From Panaeolus papilionaceus (taxonomy: Eukaryota > Basidiomycota > Agaricomycetes > Agaricales): a stretch of 64,000 bases of DNA. Under the pieces are notes generated by a model. The model was given only the letters and a program-made list of their open reading frames with translations. It was not told the origin of the DNA and searched no databases. The translations under genes were made by a program, and so were the position numbers. Positions 48,058 through 59,756 of the stretch are shown one piece after another. The stretch's first letter is position 1. Each line of letters begins with the position of its first letter. The stretch covers positions 620,001 to 684,000 of the forward strand of contig JADNRZ010000007.1 of assembly GCA_015501605.1 (NCBI GenBank). The letters are read 5' to 3'.

Positions 48058-49271
48058 GACCTACGTAACTTTTAAACGTCCGAACGCGCCAAGCGCTCAG
48101 CGCCAGCGTCGCGAGCAACAGTGCACGCTGTGCGTAATCTTCCCTCTTCCTCGATTTTATCAGCGCATAACGATTTACTACATCGAGGGTAAGGCTACAT
48201 AATGTGACGTGTGGAATGAAGTGTAGATGTCGATTTGTGTGGGTGCTGTTCTTAGCGTCACTCTGGGCCGTCCTTGTCATCAACAGCGCGTGCCCTGCAC
48301 GCGATAGAGTAACCGTTGGGTGCACCAATCAATGCTTTAACAAAAAAAAAAACTGGCACTGTTCCAAGACCCTTGATTAGATTATTTGTCTTTTCGCCTT
48401 ATCTACCCAGTTATCCAATGAAATAAACTAACCGGGCTAACCTACCAGACCAGTTAAAGTGTATCACTATCGACCTTTGTAGTTAGACTTTTCTTACAGT
48501 AACAATCAAAACCCATGATAACTGGAGATATAGATTAAACTTTATGAAAGTCTTGGGAACTTGGAAGCTCCGAGGCAACCCTGCGGTCAGGCTTTTCGAA
48601 ATCAATTCGGATTTTCGGATTACCCAAACGCCCCGTTGATACCCCACTCACTATCGCTCAGTGACAGCAAGTGGTGCACACCCCAAACTTCTCCTCAAGA
48701 ACATCTTCAACTCCAGATCACTACACACCACATAGAACCATCCCTTCATCTCAACCTGAAACTCCAGCAATTACCTGCTACACCCGCCTAATCCATCTTG
48801 GCACCACCGCATCTGAATCCACAGCAAAAGAAGCCTCATCTTACCATGATCTGACGCCGGCTCCTTGTCCTTTCAATCAATAGTAGCAAGAGGAACATGC
48901 TCGGGTCGGCTCTTGCCTACCTCCCCTACGGCCGGTTCAAAACGTTTCGTGGCATCGGAATCGGCACACAGTATCTCTCTCTCACCTTCATAATGTGAAC
49001 TTTATGCTCGCAGATAAAGGGCATTCAATGCTCGAATATGGTGGGCCTTCGAGAAGAGATGCGTGTCTGCATCTATGAATTTAACTCGTGATGGCGCGCT
49101 TTGTCTTGGCGTCGTCGAACGGGAAGCTTCGTGCCCGGGGACTGGCAATGGTGAGCTTGCGAGTTTGAACGTTACGACGACTGTCACAAAAATCGATGCC
49201 CGATACTAGACAACTGCAACACTTTGTTGTATTGCATCGCGTTGGGTTGTATAAATACATCTTCGAGTCTT
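48058..49271. other. Intergenic, no gene seen
   Basis: A frame at 48032-48328 (minus) overlaps the possible tiny gene in another frame. An A11 run sits near 48343. The right end is the 3' side of the GH5 gene. Confidence 0.45.
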
Positions 49272-51268
49272 TTAAATAAAAGGCTTGAGTGCCTGGGGCA
49301 AAATTTGCGAGATCGCAGCACCATTGGGAGGTTCGATAGATTGGAAGTACTATATAATTTTGGAGCACGCATCAGCATCTAAGCACCATAATCAAGAACA
49401 AAAATTCAAACTCACGTTGCCCCACCATGGTCCAGCAGCCCACCAAGCAAGACCGAGCCACACACCGCTCTGTTGCATCGAGCACAGGGCGCCTTTCACG
49501 GCCTCGATACAGGCAGCGTTGGAGCCGGCGCCAATTTCGCCGAGGTAGCCCTTGAGGTTGTTGCGCCTGAGCCATTCGGTGGCGACGGCGAGACGCTCGC
49601 GGCCGATGGTGGATGACACGCAGGTGGGTGATGTGCCGGATGAGTCGGAGTCGAGGTATTGATGCATTTCTGGGGGATGATATATTCAGATTTTTAGTTG
49701 GTCAAGTTGTGAGATAAGACTCACCAATTGCGAAGTTGTTGAGTGGGTCGGAGATCTTGTTGAAGTAGTTACCGTTTCCTGATGATTCCCAAGCTAGCCC
49801 GATGACACATCAGTACGAAGTTCACAAAGCATGTGTTGTATGTTTACATACACCATGCACCACTCCATGCTAATGAGAAAATTTAAGTAAAAACATCACA
49901 TATTTCAGGATATGACGAACCTGTTCCTTCGACGAAGATGAGCTGAGTGGCACCCGAAGCACGAATACCATCGACGGCAGCCTGGTTGAGCTCGAAGGCC
50001 TTAGATGCCTCCATGGTGTGGGGGCTCGTTCATGACATCTAAAATACCCCATTAGCCTCAAAGTAAATCATGCGAAGGTGCCAACCCACCGAAGATGACA
50101 CGGTTGTTATTTTTCTGCGTTAATTGAGCGTCAGCGTTTACCCCTATTAATGTCCGCTTGTTCCCCACGCACAAATTCATTTGCCATATTCCTCCACCCT
50201 GAAAACGAAGCGTCATTATCTAATTCGACTCGCCAAAAGTGAGATGCATACAAGTCTTGAAGCTAAGCAAAAAAATAAATCACTCAGATGTAAAAACTCG
50301 TCGCAAAGTAGGTCACTCACTCATTGGTGCTGGTGATGACGTTTCCGTAGTACCTCATATAGTTATGGGCTTAATAACACAATGTTATTCAGTCCTTCAT
50401 GAATTTGCTCATAAGTAAACTCACGTTCAATGATCGCATAAGAACCCTTGTTGGTGACGTAGTTGACGATCTATAAAAAGGTCACGTTGAGCGTCTACTT
50501 AGATGGTATCGACGGGTGGAGATACATACCGTCTTCAAACCGCTAAGATATGTTCGGTCGAAAGAACCAGTAAGGCCACCATTGGTGTTGGGGCTCATAC
50601 GTTCGAGCGAGAAAGGGATGCGGAAGCTGTTGAATCCCTGTCCGACGAAGTAGTCAATAGAACTAGATGTTCATTCATAACCAGTCAACATCTCTCGTTT
50701 TGTCATCTCAGAGGGTATGAAGCTTACCTTGGGCTAGGCCAGGTGTAGTGTGTTCCGAGGACACCCTGCACGTATCGAGGGTCAGTTGCAAACCAATGCA
50801 CACGTTTGAGCCACGACGTACAGGCAAAACGTCGCCTCCGAACTCAGCACCAGCTTGATTCACGCCAAAGAATCGGAACTTGGTGAGGTTACCAGGGCAA
50901 ATTCTGTTGGTGCCCTGGGGTGGTGCTGTGCTGGTGGTGGTTGTCCCTCCACCTGGCTGCGTCGTCGGGGTAGGGTTGGTACCAGGGATACATTGGTAGT
51001 AGTCTACATGGACGAGAGACGGGTCAGTGAGAGACTACTGAGTAGATGCAGAAGCTCTGTACAGTCGTTTTGCTTGACGCAAACACCAGAGTCGCAGACA
51101 GTCGATCCAGAATAGCCGATACCCTGACGACGAAAGTTTAGTTTCCGTCATTCCATCCACAGGTCAAGAAAAATGTTGACATACCCCGCATTGACCCCAG
51201 AGGGGAACTGCAGACGCGACCTTGGAGAGCGCAAGCGCAATAGCGACAGAAACGACCGAATACTTCAT
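49272..51268 (-). pseudogene. CBM1-GH5 endoglucanase, copy 1, with a one-base frameshift
   Basis: Secreted cellulase of the GH5 EGII type. Signal peptide MKYSVVSVAIALALSKVASA; CBM1 cellulose-binding module (VPLWGQCG|GIGYSGSTVCDSG ... YYQC); Thr/Pro linker; then the GH5 barrel (TKFRFFGVNQAGAEFGGDV, FNSFRIPFSLERMSP, WWRNMANEF, NNRVIFDVMNEP). Just after the acid/base Glu of NEP the DNA has CCCCC where CCCC would continue HTMEASKAFELNQAAVDGIR. The extra C makes the frame read PHHGGI and stop. The shifted frame then carries all later blocks, including the nucleophile in YLGEIGAGSNAAC, to a stop at 49272. No intron can absorb one base here. The neighbouring copy at 52695 is intact at this point. 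Confidence 0.85.
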
Positions 51269-52694
51269 ACTTTGTACGCGGTAGGCAAAGAAAGTAACGA
51301 TTCTTCTCTATTTGACGCCTGCTTATATGTAAGTCAAGGCCTTCCTACGGAAAACCTATGTATCCATCCGTCAAAAGACCGACATAGATCCAGCCTCGAC
51401 AAATGAAATGTAAAAGAGCCGCTGCTATCTGACGAGGAGCACTGATTCGGGTAGGTTTTTTCTCCTCAATGATCACATGAATACTAGCAGCGCGCTGTGT
51501 TCCGCGTGTCCGGGCGGAGTACTATGTAATAGGCCCCTCAAAACATAAAAATGTCTGACGTTATGCGTTGTGAAAATATGAGCCAGCTTGAAAACCCTTC
51601 AAGCACTTACTGTTGACGTATGGTCTATTGCTAAATTTCAGAGATGAGTTCATTTGCCAAGCGTAACAAGGGTCGCAGAAGAAGACTGTTGGTTTTCCCG
51701 AACTACTTCTGCGAGAGCCATGTCCAGACAGACTTGATTAAAGAGCTTGCTCGATATTGGCTGGAGTAAATTGGTGGTCAACGCGGATATTCTGGAGCGA
51801 ATGACGACGCGTTATGCTGAGCAATGCTACCACACACGTATCCTCAGCGGATAAAAACATGTTTCCGTAGAATTAAAAAGCATATGAACGTGTTCCAGCT
51901 GCCAGCGAATCTCAATCGGTGCCAAAGTGCAAGAATGATTTGGCTTTGCGTTGTAGGCTCAAAATATTCCCATGATCAACTGACAGGCGCTTGGCACTGC
52001 TTGGATGATCTCTCTAGGCCTTCGGCATTTAGGACAATTTAGCTCCGCGAGCACATCTCGGTGTATCCTACGTGCATCATCCTAGATTAACCGTAGATGT
52101 ACCGAGTTCCACTTTAACAGGAAAGTACATATAAACGTCGTAGTGGGTCTACTCTAAAGATGCCCGAGGAAACATTGCAGAAGATGTTGGTCTATCTGTC
52201 TGAATGCTGTGGGCTTCATTGGATCGAGAAAAGTGAACTCGTTCGGTCCACTTTTAGAACCAAGGCGGTAAGGGCTCATAAAAACGCTTCGAGGTGAACG
52301 GTCTCTCATTCGCACATACATCCCGCCAGAAACAAGCCGTCTGACAGCTGTACCAGCTCTAAGCCCATTGATATTTTTAGAGTCAGGCGCCTGATCTTAT
52401 TGCGGCACGCTTGATATATTGACCCGATTGTGGTTCCGCTTCACAGCAATACAGTAAGCGCTTGGGTGTCGTCTAAGGAAACGGAATCAACCGCAGATGG
52501 TAGCTTTGACCTGTGAGCCATTTTGAGCCTTATCCCAAATTGTATCTTCGATACAGTAGTCTCCGGACCACACTGGAGAGCCATCATCACGAAACAGGTT
52601 TCAGAGAAAAATAGTTTTGCGTGTTTAATACGAAAGCGGGTTCTTTATACATTCCATGGTTATACGGGAAGAAAATCTAATAGCATTACACCAT
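51269..52694. other. Intergenic between tandem GH5 genes
   Basis: Holds the copy-1 promoter (a TATAAG-like site on the minus strand at 51322-51328) and the copy-2 3' end. Short frames only. Confidence 0.5.
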
Positions 52695-54783
52695 TTAAAG
52701 GAAGGGCTTCAAAGCCTGGGGAAGAATTTGAGAGATAGCAGCGCCATTGGGGGGCTCCATCGACTGGAAGTACTACAGTAACCCGCTGTCAGCTATTGTC
52801 TATGAGAATAAATATCTGAACACTTACAGTTCCCCACCATGGTCCAGCAGCCCACCATGTAGTGCCGATCCAGACACCCGATTGTTGCATGTAGCACATT
52901 GCGCCCTTAACAGCTGCGATGCAGGCAGAGTTCGATCCAGCACCGATTTCTCCAAGGAAACCCTTGAGGCCGTTTTGCTTGAGCCAGTTGGTGGCAGCAG
53001 TCAAGCGTTCGACACCAATGGTAGAAGAGACGCAGGTTGGGGATGTTCCGGAGCTGTCACTGTCGAGGTATTGATGCATTTCTATCAGGTGGATGTTAGT
53101 TGAGTTCCATGAACAACTGCCCTAGGTTACTCACCAATGGCGACGTTGTTGTTGGGGTCCTTGATAGCACCGAACACAGCGCTGTTTCCAGATGATACCC
53201 AAGCTATGAACAATGGTCAACGTCGAGTCCCCAGCTGTTCCCTGAATTTAGGAAGGTACGTACACCATGCACCAGTCCAAGCTTTCGAAACAATCTTAGG
53301 TCAAAAACCACACATATATAATGCCACTATGTGACCTACCAGTTCCTACAGGCGTCAATATTGTAAGTAATGTAGGCGGGAATTCTATAAGATTAAAAAA
53401 GACTAACCTTCGACCAAGATCAATTGACCTGTTGCACCAGAGGAGCGAATACCGTTGACGGCCGCTTGGTTCTGTTATGTGAGCGTAAGAAAGGAGACTC
53501 AGAGAACATTAACGCCACTGTTCTTACCAGTTGGAACACCACAGAAGCATCGATGCCGTTTGGCTCGTTCATAACATCTGTTGGCAGAGTAATAGTAGAA
53601 CATACTTAGTCCTTTCCTGTCATTCGTGCGTGGTTTGACCTTGTCTCGTACCGAAAATGACCTTGCTATTCGATTTCTAACGCAGACATCAGAGATCAAG
53701 CACACAGAACAGCACAGCGAGACTCACAAATTCGTTGGAGAAGTTCTTCCACCCTGCATCATGCGTTAGAGGATCACTTGGATGCGACAAACGCTGGGAA
53801 AACATTGCTTACAGGTTTGGAAGCTAAGGAAACGGGTCAGTACCCAGGTACTTGTCCAATTTAAATGACGTACTTAGATGTGCTGGTAATGATAGCATGG
53901 TTGTATCTCATATAGTTGTGGGCTGTCGGTTTCTGTTAGCTTTCTGAGGTTCGAGTACTGTGCTGGAGGCCGCTTACGTTCGATGATGGCGAATGCTCCC
54001 TTTCCAGTGATGTATGAGACGGTCTGTTCGTATACAAACCATTAAATACCCTTCGACTGCAATGTTTAAAAGGGTGTCAACACATACGCTCTTCAAGCCA
54101 TTGAGGTACGTTTGGTTGAAGGACCCAGTCATCCCGGATGAAGGGGGGCTCATGCGCTCCATAAGGAATGGAACTCGGAAGGTGTTGAAGCCTTGGCTCA
54201 CAAAGTAGTCAATGGAGCTGGTTCGAGTCAGAAAATAGTAGAGAAAGGTTCAAATATGTAAATACCTGGGAGCTGGCCAGGTGTACTCCTTGCCAAGAGC
54301 GCCCTATTTCGAAGCACGTTAGAAAGATGAAGGTTTGGCGAAACGAGGAAAACTTACAGGCCAAACGGTTTCGCCGAACTCGGCACCAGACTGATTGACA
54401 CCAAAGTACTTGAACTTGGTGCGGTTGGGGCAAGAATCGGTCGAACCTGGGGCGGATGACGTGGAGGTTGGTGTTCCTCCTCCTCCACCGGTACTGGGTA
54501 AGCACTGAGAGTAGACTGAATGCCAACCCCCGCTTTAGTCACAGATTTTACATTCAAGGGAATATATTGCGCTCACAGTCATTTGACTTAACACAGGTCG
54601 AGCCTGAATCGCAGACTGTCGAGCCACTGTAGCCAATGCCCTGAATAGAATGAGTTCGAATGGTCGAAAGTGATGCCTGGAGAGCATACGTACTCCGCAT
54701 TGTCCGTAGACGGCAACAGAGAAAACTGGCTTGGTAAGAGCCGCCAGCAAGGCTAATGAGGCGATCGATAGGTACTGTCTCAT
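52695..54783 (-). CDS. CBM1-GH5 endoglucanase, copy 2
   Basis: Secreted endo-beta-1,4-glucanase. Signal peptide MRQYLSIASLALLAALTKPVFS, then CBM1 (VAVYGQCG|GIGYSGSTVCDSGST), a Gly/Ser/Thr linker (STGGGGGTPTSTSSAP) and the GH5 domain. Domain blocks are TKFKYFGVNQSGAEFGETVW, FNTFRVPFLMERMSP, IIEPHNYMRY and VIFDVMNEPNGIDASVVFQL with the acid/base Glu. Then come EMHQYLDSDSSG and the nucleophile in FLGEIGAGSNSACIAAVKGA. It ends PPNGAAISQILPQALKPFL at 52695, almost the same as copy 1. A TATAAAAA box (54831-54838, minus) lies about 50 nt before the ATG. There are about a dozen introns. It probably arose by tandem duplication with the copy at 49272. Confidence 0.9.
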
Positions 54784-55565
54784 CCTTGAGGAGAATGTGG
54801 TATGAAGATGATTCGAAGAATGGTAGTGCCTTTTTATAATGCAGAAATTTTAAAACTTGGTGGAACCAATCCCTTATGCCCGTTAAACAACCGATATACT
54901 CCCAGACTTATGCTATTCATGATGAAAACGAATTCTGTGTTGAAAGAGGACCTCCACAAAGGTTTCGAGTTCTAAAAATAGCACCAGCGCATTCGATGAC
55001 ACCTGGATAAACCGTGTGGAAGAACCTACGGATCCACTGTATTCGGATGAAATGTGGGCTGTTACCTTCACACGTGGATGGGATGGGGTATGCGGCAATG
55101 GTATGTCCGAGAGATCCCTGCTGTTTTAGCCGCTTACTGCACCTTCGTAGAACTCGTGATGGTAAAAAGAGAGATAAAAGCGCAAATACATCGACCGAGA
55201 TTTAGCCTACGAGTAATACGGACTCTTTGATCGAGAGGGTGATGATGCTTAATCAACTTTTAATCAACGAGAATCTGACAGCCTGCTCATCTGAATCTTA
55301 AGCGGAGTGCAAAGAGCGTCAATGAGCAGTGATCATGTCGAGTAGATTAATCCATAAGAATGTTTCGAAAGCCACGGACCTGAATAATTGTCGACGTCTC
55401 GAGGGCCGAATAAAATCTTAGACTTCAAGATACACCTAGAATTTACATTGCTACCACGCCGGTGTCCAAAAGCAAGAGACAATGTACAAGTAGATATTAT
55501 GGCCACCACATAGTTAGAAGATACATTTGCAATTAATAGGAGCTTCCACTGTTTTCCATGGTAAA
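54784..55565. other. Intergenic, no gene seen
   Basis: GH5 copy-2 promoter at the left (TATA at 54831-54838). The rest is short frames up to the SARAF 3' end. Confidence 0.5.
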
Positions 55566-56593
55566 CTAACGAGTGCGTGAGCCTCCGTATCCTGTACTCC
55601 TTCGAATCGACCCGAGGTTTGAAGAACCTTCACCACGGTCGGTGTTGGGCTGAGGGCGATATCCACTCCCGAAGCCTGGGCTTGAACCAGTATTGAAGAA
55701 TGAAGACCGAGGCTGACGGTTTACTTGCTCCCAATCGTATGCGCTCGTTCTTACAGGTTCAGCTCTGGATCGATTCCAGAGATGATTGGCAAGTCCACCT
55801 GCGGCTGCACCCGTCCAAAATCCAGGTTGCCAACCACTTTGAGTCTGGGAGTTCGAAGAGTACTTGCTATATGGAGGTGGAGGTCCTTGGGGGTCATTTG
55901 GGTGGTGTCCAGGGAACCATCCAGAGCCGCCAGTGGGACGAGTGTTGTTTGTCGTTCGGTTATTTCGTGGAGCAGAGTCGCCTCCGAGGCACGAAGAAAT
56001 GAATTTGTACAAGATGACGATTAGGAAGGTGCACCAAAGGGCATAGAAAGCGAGCTTAGGCCAGTCATAGGCTGCGTCGAAGTTCGGTGAATCTTCTAGA
56101 CGTCAATGAATGAAATGGGACATACTTCGGGGATTAAACAAAGGGTAATCCGATGTACGCAATGTATCCGACACTTGTACGAGTCGATAATCCAGAGAGC
56201 AGGAACCTACAGAAATTAGACCTCAATGTTATACACTAGGCGCAGTGTCTCCACACACCTTTCAGTACATAAGGATCCCCAGCCTTAGACCACCCTTCGC
56301 ATGACACCTCCAACTTTCCGAATCTCAGCAATTCTGGGAGATCAGCCTCGCACTAAAGACCATTCGTGATGAGCAAGGTACTTCAACATTGAACAGTAAA
56401 CAATGTGCACCTTCCAATCAACCTCTGTTCCAGAGCCTCCAGTATTGATACATCTTACAACCTCCGGCTGGTAAAGTTTGCAGGGCTTTCCATGGCAAAT
56501 TAACTGTGGAACTGGATCTGTCCGGCGGGCCGCTGTGAGTTCATCCTTGTACAAAGTCAAAGCAGGGATTTTCGCGAGTTCAATCCGCGACAT
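55566..56593 (-). CDS. SARAF-type store-operated calcium entry regulator
   Basis: ER membrane protein; animal SARAF damps store-operated Ca2+ entry, while its role in fungi is unknown. Exon 1 reads RIELAKIPALTLYKDELTAA and PVPQLICHGKPCK, the conserved lumenal Cys-rich start. Then come KLEVSCEGWSKAGDPYVLKG and DYRLVQVSDTLRTSDYPLF. One membrane helix (LAFYALWCTFLIVILYKF) follows, then SCLGGDSAPRNNRT and a Gly/Ser/Pro/Arg-rich cytosolic tail ending STGYGGSRTR. The ATG at 56593 gives no signal peptide, though the family normally has one, so an upstream exon may be missing. Confidence 0.82.
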
Positions 56594-56843
56594 GTTGGTA
56601 AGAGCAAAGATCGAGATTTGTTATAATGAAGTGTGTTTGTGGAAACGGCTATTTACAAGACATCGTTGTGAATAGACAACATGCGACTTTGTTCAAGCCG
56701 TGACGCTGACGTGGTACAACGTGTTGGCTTCCATGTTTGGATGTTTAGCATGCTGATAGTTACAGTGGTCCTCATACTTTAAGAGTTGCACAGCCTTTGC
56801 CTCTAAATTGCAGCAGGGTCAAAAATTATAACTAGTACATAGA

Positions 56844-59430
56844 TTATGCTGTCGCGGGACACCCTGCACAAAGACCGTGGACACAACCAATACAACTTGC
56901 TACACCGATACCAATAGTACGGAGCGCTAGAGTGACTATACTGACCACTCCTTCTCCCAACACAAAACCACTAGCCACGACGATGAGACGAATATCAGAG
57001 CCATCTTTGGCGAAGCGTGTGCGATAAATATACTCTATAACCCCACCGACAAGACGTGCAAGTGAAAAAGAAGGCGTGTTCAAGAAACCTATGGCAAAAG
57101 CCACCCCAGAAGGAATCCAGGACGCAACCCAGATATTCCGTTTGGCGGTGTATGACTTTGCCGCCGATAAGAAAGCGAAAAGAATCGAGAACCCTATCAT
57201 AAAGTTGGCACTGCTTGCCGGCAATTGGCCGTCACCTGAATAACCAATCGCGTCGCGTCAGTCATAACGCTGTTTTGAGAAGTTCAGAAGAAAGTCACGA
57301 ACGAAGCAGTCTTGCCAAGCTCAACCAGACATAAGCTGTGGGGGCTGGGAAAGAAGGGCCAGGGATCTCGTATGCGCGATTATAAAGGGTAAACGCTGTG
57401 GCTGTAACAATAATAGAGACAGAGGATCCGACCAACTGCCCATAAAATTGCGCCCGGGGTGATGCATGGCACAGGTGTCCAGTTTTGAGATCCTGCATAA
57501 GATCCCCTGCTCTAAAGCGGGGAGGGTTCATCAACGGTAACGAATATTAAGCTAGCACACTCACTGCTGAGCACCAGCTTCCGCCACTCCACCAGCGATA
57601 ATGTTCGCCACAATATTTCCTGGTTGAATCCACGCGAAGAACAACTGAGAAATCTTCCCTAATCCCGAAACAGGATTAAGGTCTGTTTCGCCCAAAGCAC
57701 GCACTCTGACACAAACAAGGCTTCAGCGACCAAACACGCTCGAGATTTAAAAGCATACCCAATTATGCTTAAAAATCCTCCGAGAATGAAACCAAGGAAA
57801 GTGGCCCATGGCTTGATACCCTCCTCACCAAATACGATCCAAACGAGCAGTGTTCCGATGGATATGCTGCCAATTGCTCCTGTGATGACCCAACTAGTGG
57901 GGACGAGGCGATCTTCTGTCTCTGTTTCGTGGTCTCTCCTGGATATTGTCGTGTAGCCTACGCGTCTGGAGGCTCGAATAGCATCGACTGCATATTCCAA
58001 GACCACAGGCAACAAGGATATCAGACTGTCTGCACACATAATACCGAGTGATATCCAAAGGATCCACCCCCTGGCGCCATTGGACATATCACCTACGGGA
58101 CCAGGTGCCCATCCCATCGACTTGGACAAAGGCGACAGGAATGCCCAACCAGTGAGCATGCCCTAACAGAGTTCTTGAAACTGATAAGGGACGGAAACAA
58201 GAAGCGACTTACTAGATTCATGCTAACGGTCGTCGGGAAACCCATGATAATACCTAACAAAGTTATGGGATATTGTTGATCATCCAATATATGAGTGCTC
58301 ACCTTGTCCGACATAAGACAAGCTGGGGGTAAAATACCACAGCCATGCTTTGGCCAGATGATTTCCAAACAACGGTAGGACGAAGATAATAGGATAAAAA
58401 TATGCGGAAAGCTGTACGTAAAATTAGAAGGAAATGGGAAGTGAGACAACATTTGTGCTCACAGTTAAAAAACCTGACGCTGCAAAACTCCAGAGCAGAT
58501 CATGCCATCCTTGATGTTCTACAACGTCACGTTCAGCAACCTGCTGTTCGCTCTCATGCAGGGTTGAAGTATTTGTGAGGACTTCTTCTTCGTCTTCTTC
58601 ATTTACACGGTCTTCTTCGTCTTCAATCTGACGATAACCTGCCCTACGACGTACAGAGGTATCAGGAGGTGGTAATTTGTGTAAAACTGATATGAGTTGT
58701 GCTGTGGCTGTCCCGGAAGGGAAAGAAAGTTGCTCTTCTATTATCTGTCATTGTCAAGTAATTGAGTTATGAGACGAGATATGAGCCGAATAGCCCCCTT
58801 ACCACCTGTTTACGGATGGGAGGTGAAAGAAAGACGCTGGAACAGGTGAATATATTGAAATCGTTTCTTCGAGGAAATAACTCTCACCCAAAGAACGCTA
58901 CAGAGAGCGACCATCCGACAGCCCCAATCCAAGACAGGTGAATGGGTGGTGAACCATCGCGCTCCTCAGTTAGTAGCGTCAGGGCAGGTAAAATGCCAAC
59001 GAAACCGGCGGCAAGTGGCATTGTACCCGTTGCAACAGCAGTGGTTTGAACAACAATAATTTCTTGTGGGGTAAGCGGCGTTGGAAGCATGCGCGATATA
59101 AGAAACCCGATCAGAGCTGATTGAATCGACATCCTAGAAGTAAGCGTTGCGTTGTTAAAGCTGTCACTGAAGAGACATAACGATCCGACTCACATGGAGA
59201 TCCATCCTGACTGTAGTCCCAAGCTTAAATTGGTGAAGCATATCAAACACCCAATTGCAAGACCCAACAGCACAGCCGTAAGTGTAAATTCTGGTTGAGC
59301 ATCGCTGAGATGTCCAGAACCTGGCTTTAGCAGGGTTCTATAAGTGACGTTTAAGGGTCAAGTTATATTATTGAGGAATGGTTAAAAGTCAAAAGAGCAA
59401 GACTTGCCTTATTATATTCCTGAGATTCAT
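56844..59430 (-). CDS. OPT-family oligopeptide/metal-chelate transporter
   Basis: Proton-coupled transporter of the OPT family. The short start MNLRNII joins through a GC-AG intron (59407-59338, donor AAG|GCAAGT) to TLLKPGSGHLSDAQPEFTLT and TNLSLGLQSGW, the first family block. Then come SIQSALIGFLISRML and VVQTTAVATGTMPLAAGFVG, an acidic cytosolic loop near 58560-58640, and SLISLLPVVLEYAVDAI. Further blocks are LGFILGGFLSIIGYA, QDLKTGHLCHASPRAQFYGQ (a typical OPT motif), IPSGVAFAIGFLNTPSFSLA and a final hydrophobic helix, ending at 56844. The start is the first ATG in that exon; the frame is open further upstream. It diverges from MetRS across 326 nt. Confidence 0.86.
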
Positions 59431-59756
59431 TACAAACTCATACGACAAGTCAACATTGAGCGCTGTTTTTTGAATAGTTTCGAACGCGACAAGGAGAGTG
59501 ACTTGGCAAGAGAGCTGCGTGGATGACTGAGCCTGACGAGTCAAACCTAATAGTAAGTAAGAGCGGTACTTTACTTACACGGCCCTGTGGTATTAAGCTT
59601 GTTGTTTATTGTGGACATTTTAGCCAAATAAAGGATAAAATTAGGTTAGGTAAATTGACCCGACTTGATCGATTGACGCCCCGTTCAGTGCCTCTGACTC
59701 GTCCTCCTTCGACACATATAAAAAGGACATCGTCGTAGAGAACCAATCGTACAGTA
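59431..59756. promoter_or_regulatory. Divergent promoter between OPT transporter and MetRS
   Basis: A 326-nt spacer. ATATAAAAAGG near 59718 lies about 40 nt before the MetRS ATG. No further element was resolved. Confidence 0.45.

Noticed and set aside
48561..48883. Overlapping plus-strand frames
   Set aside because: Two frames with equal openness and Pro/Ser/His-rich random-looking content.
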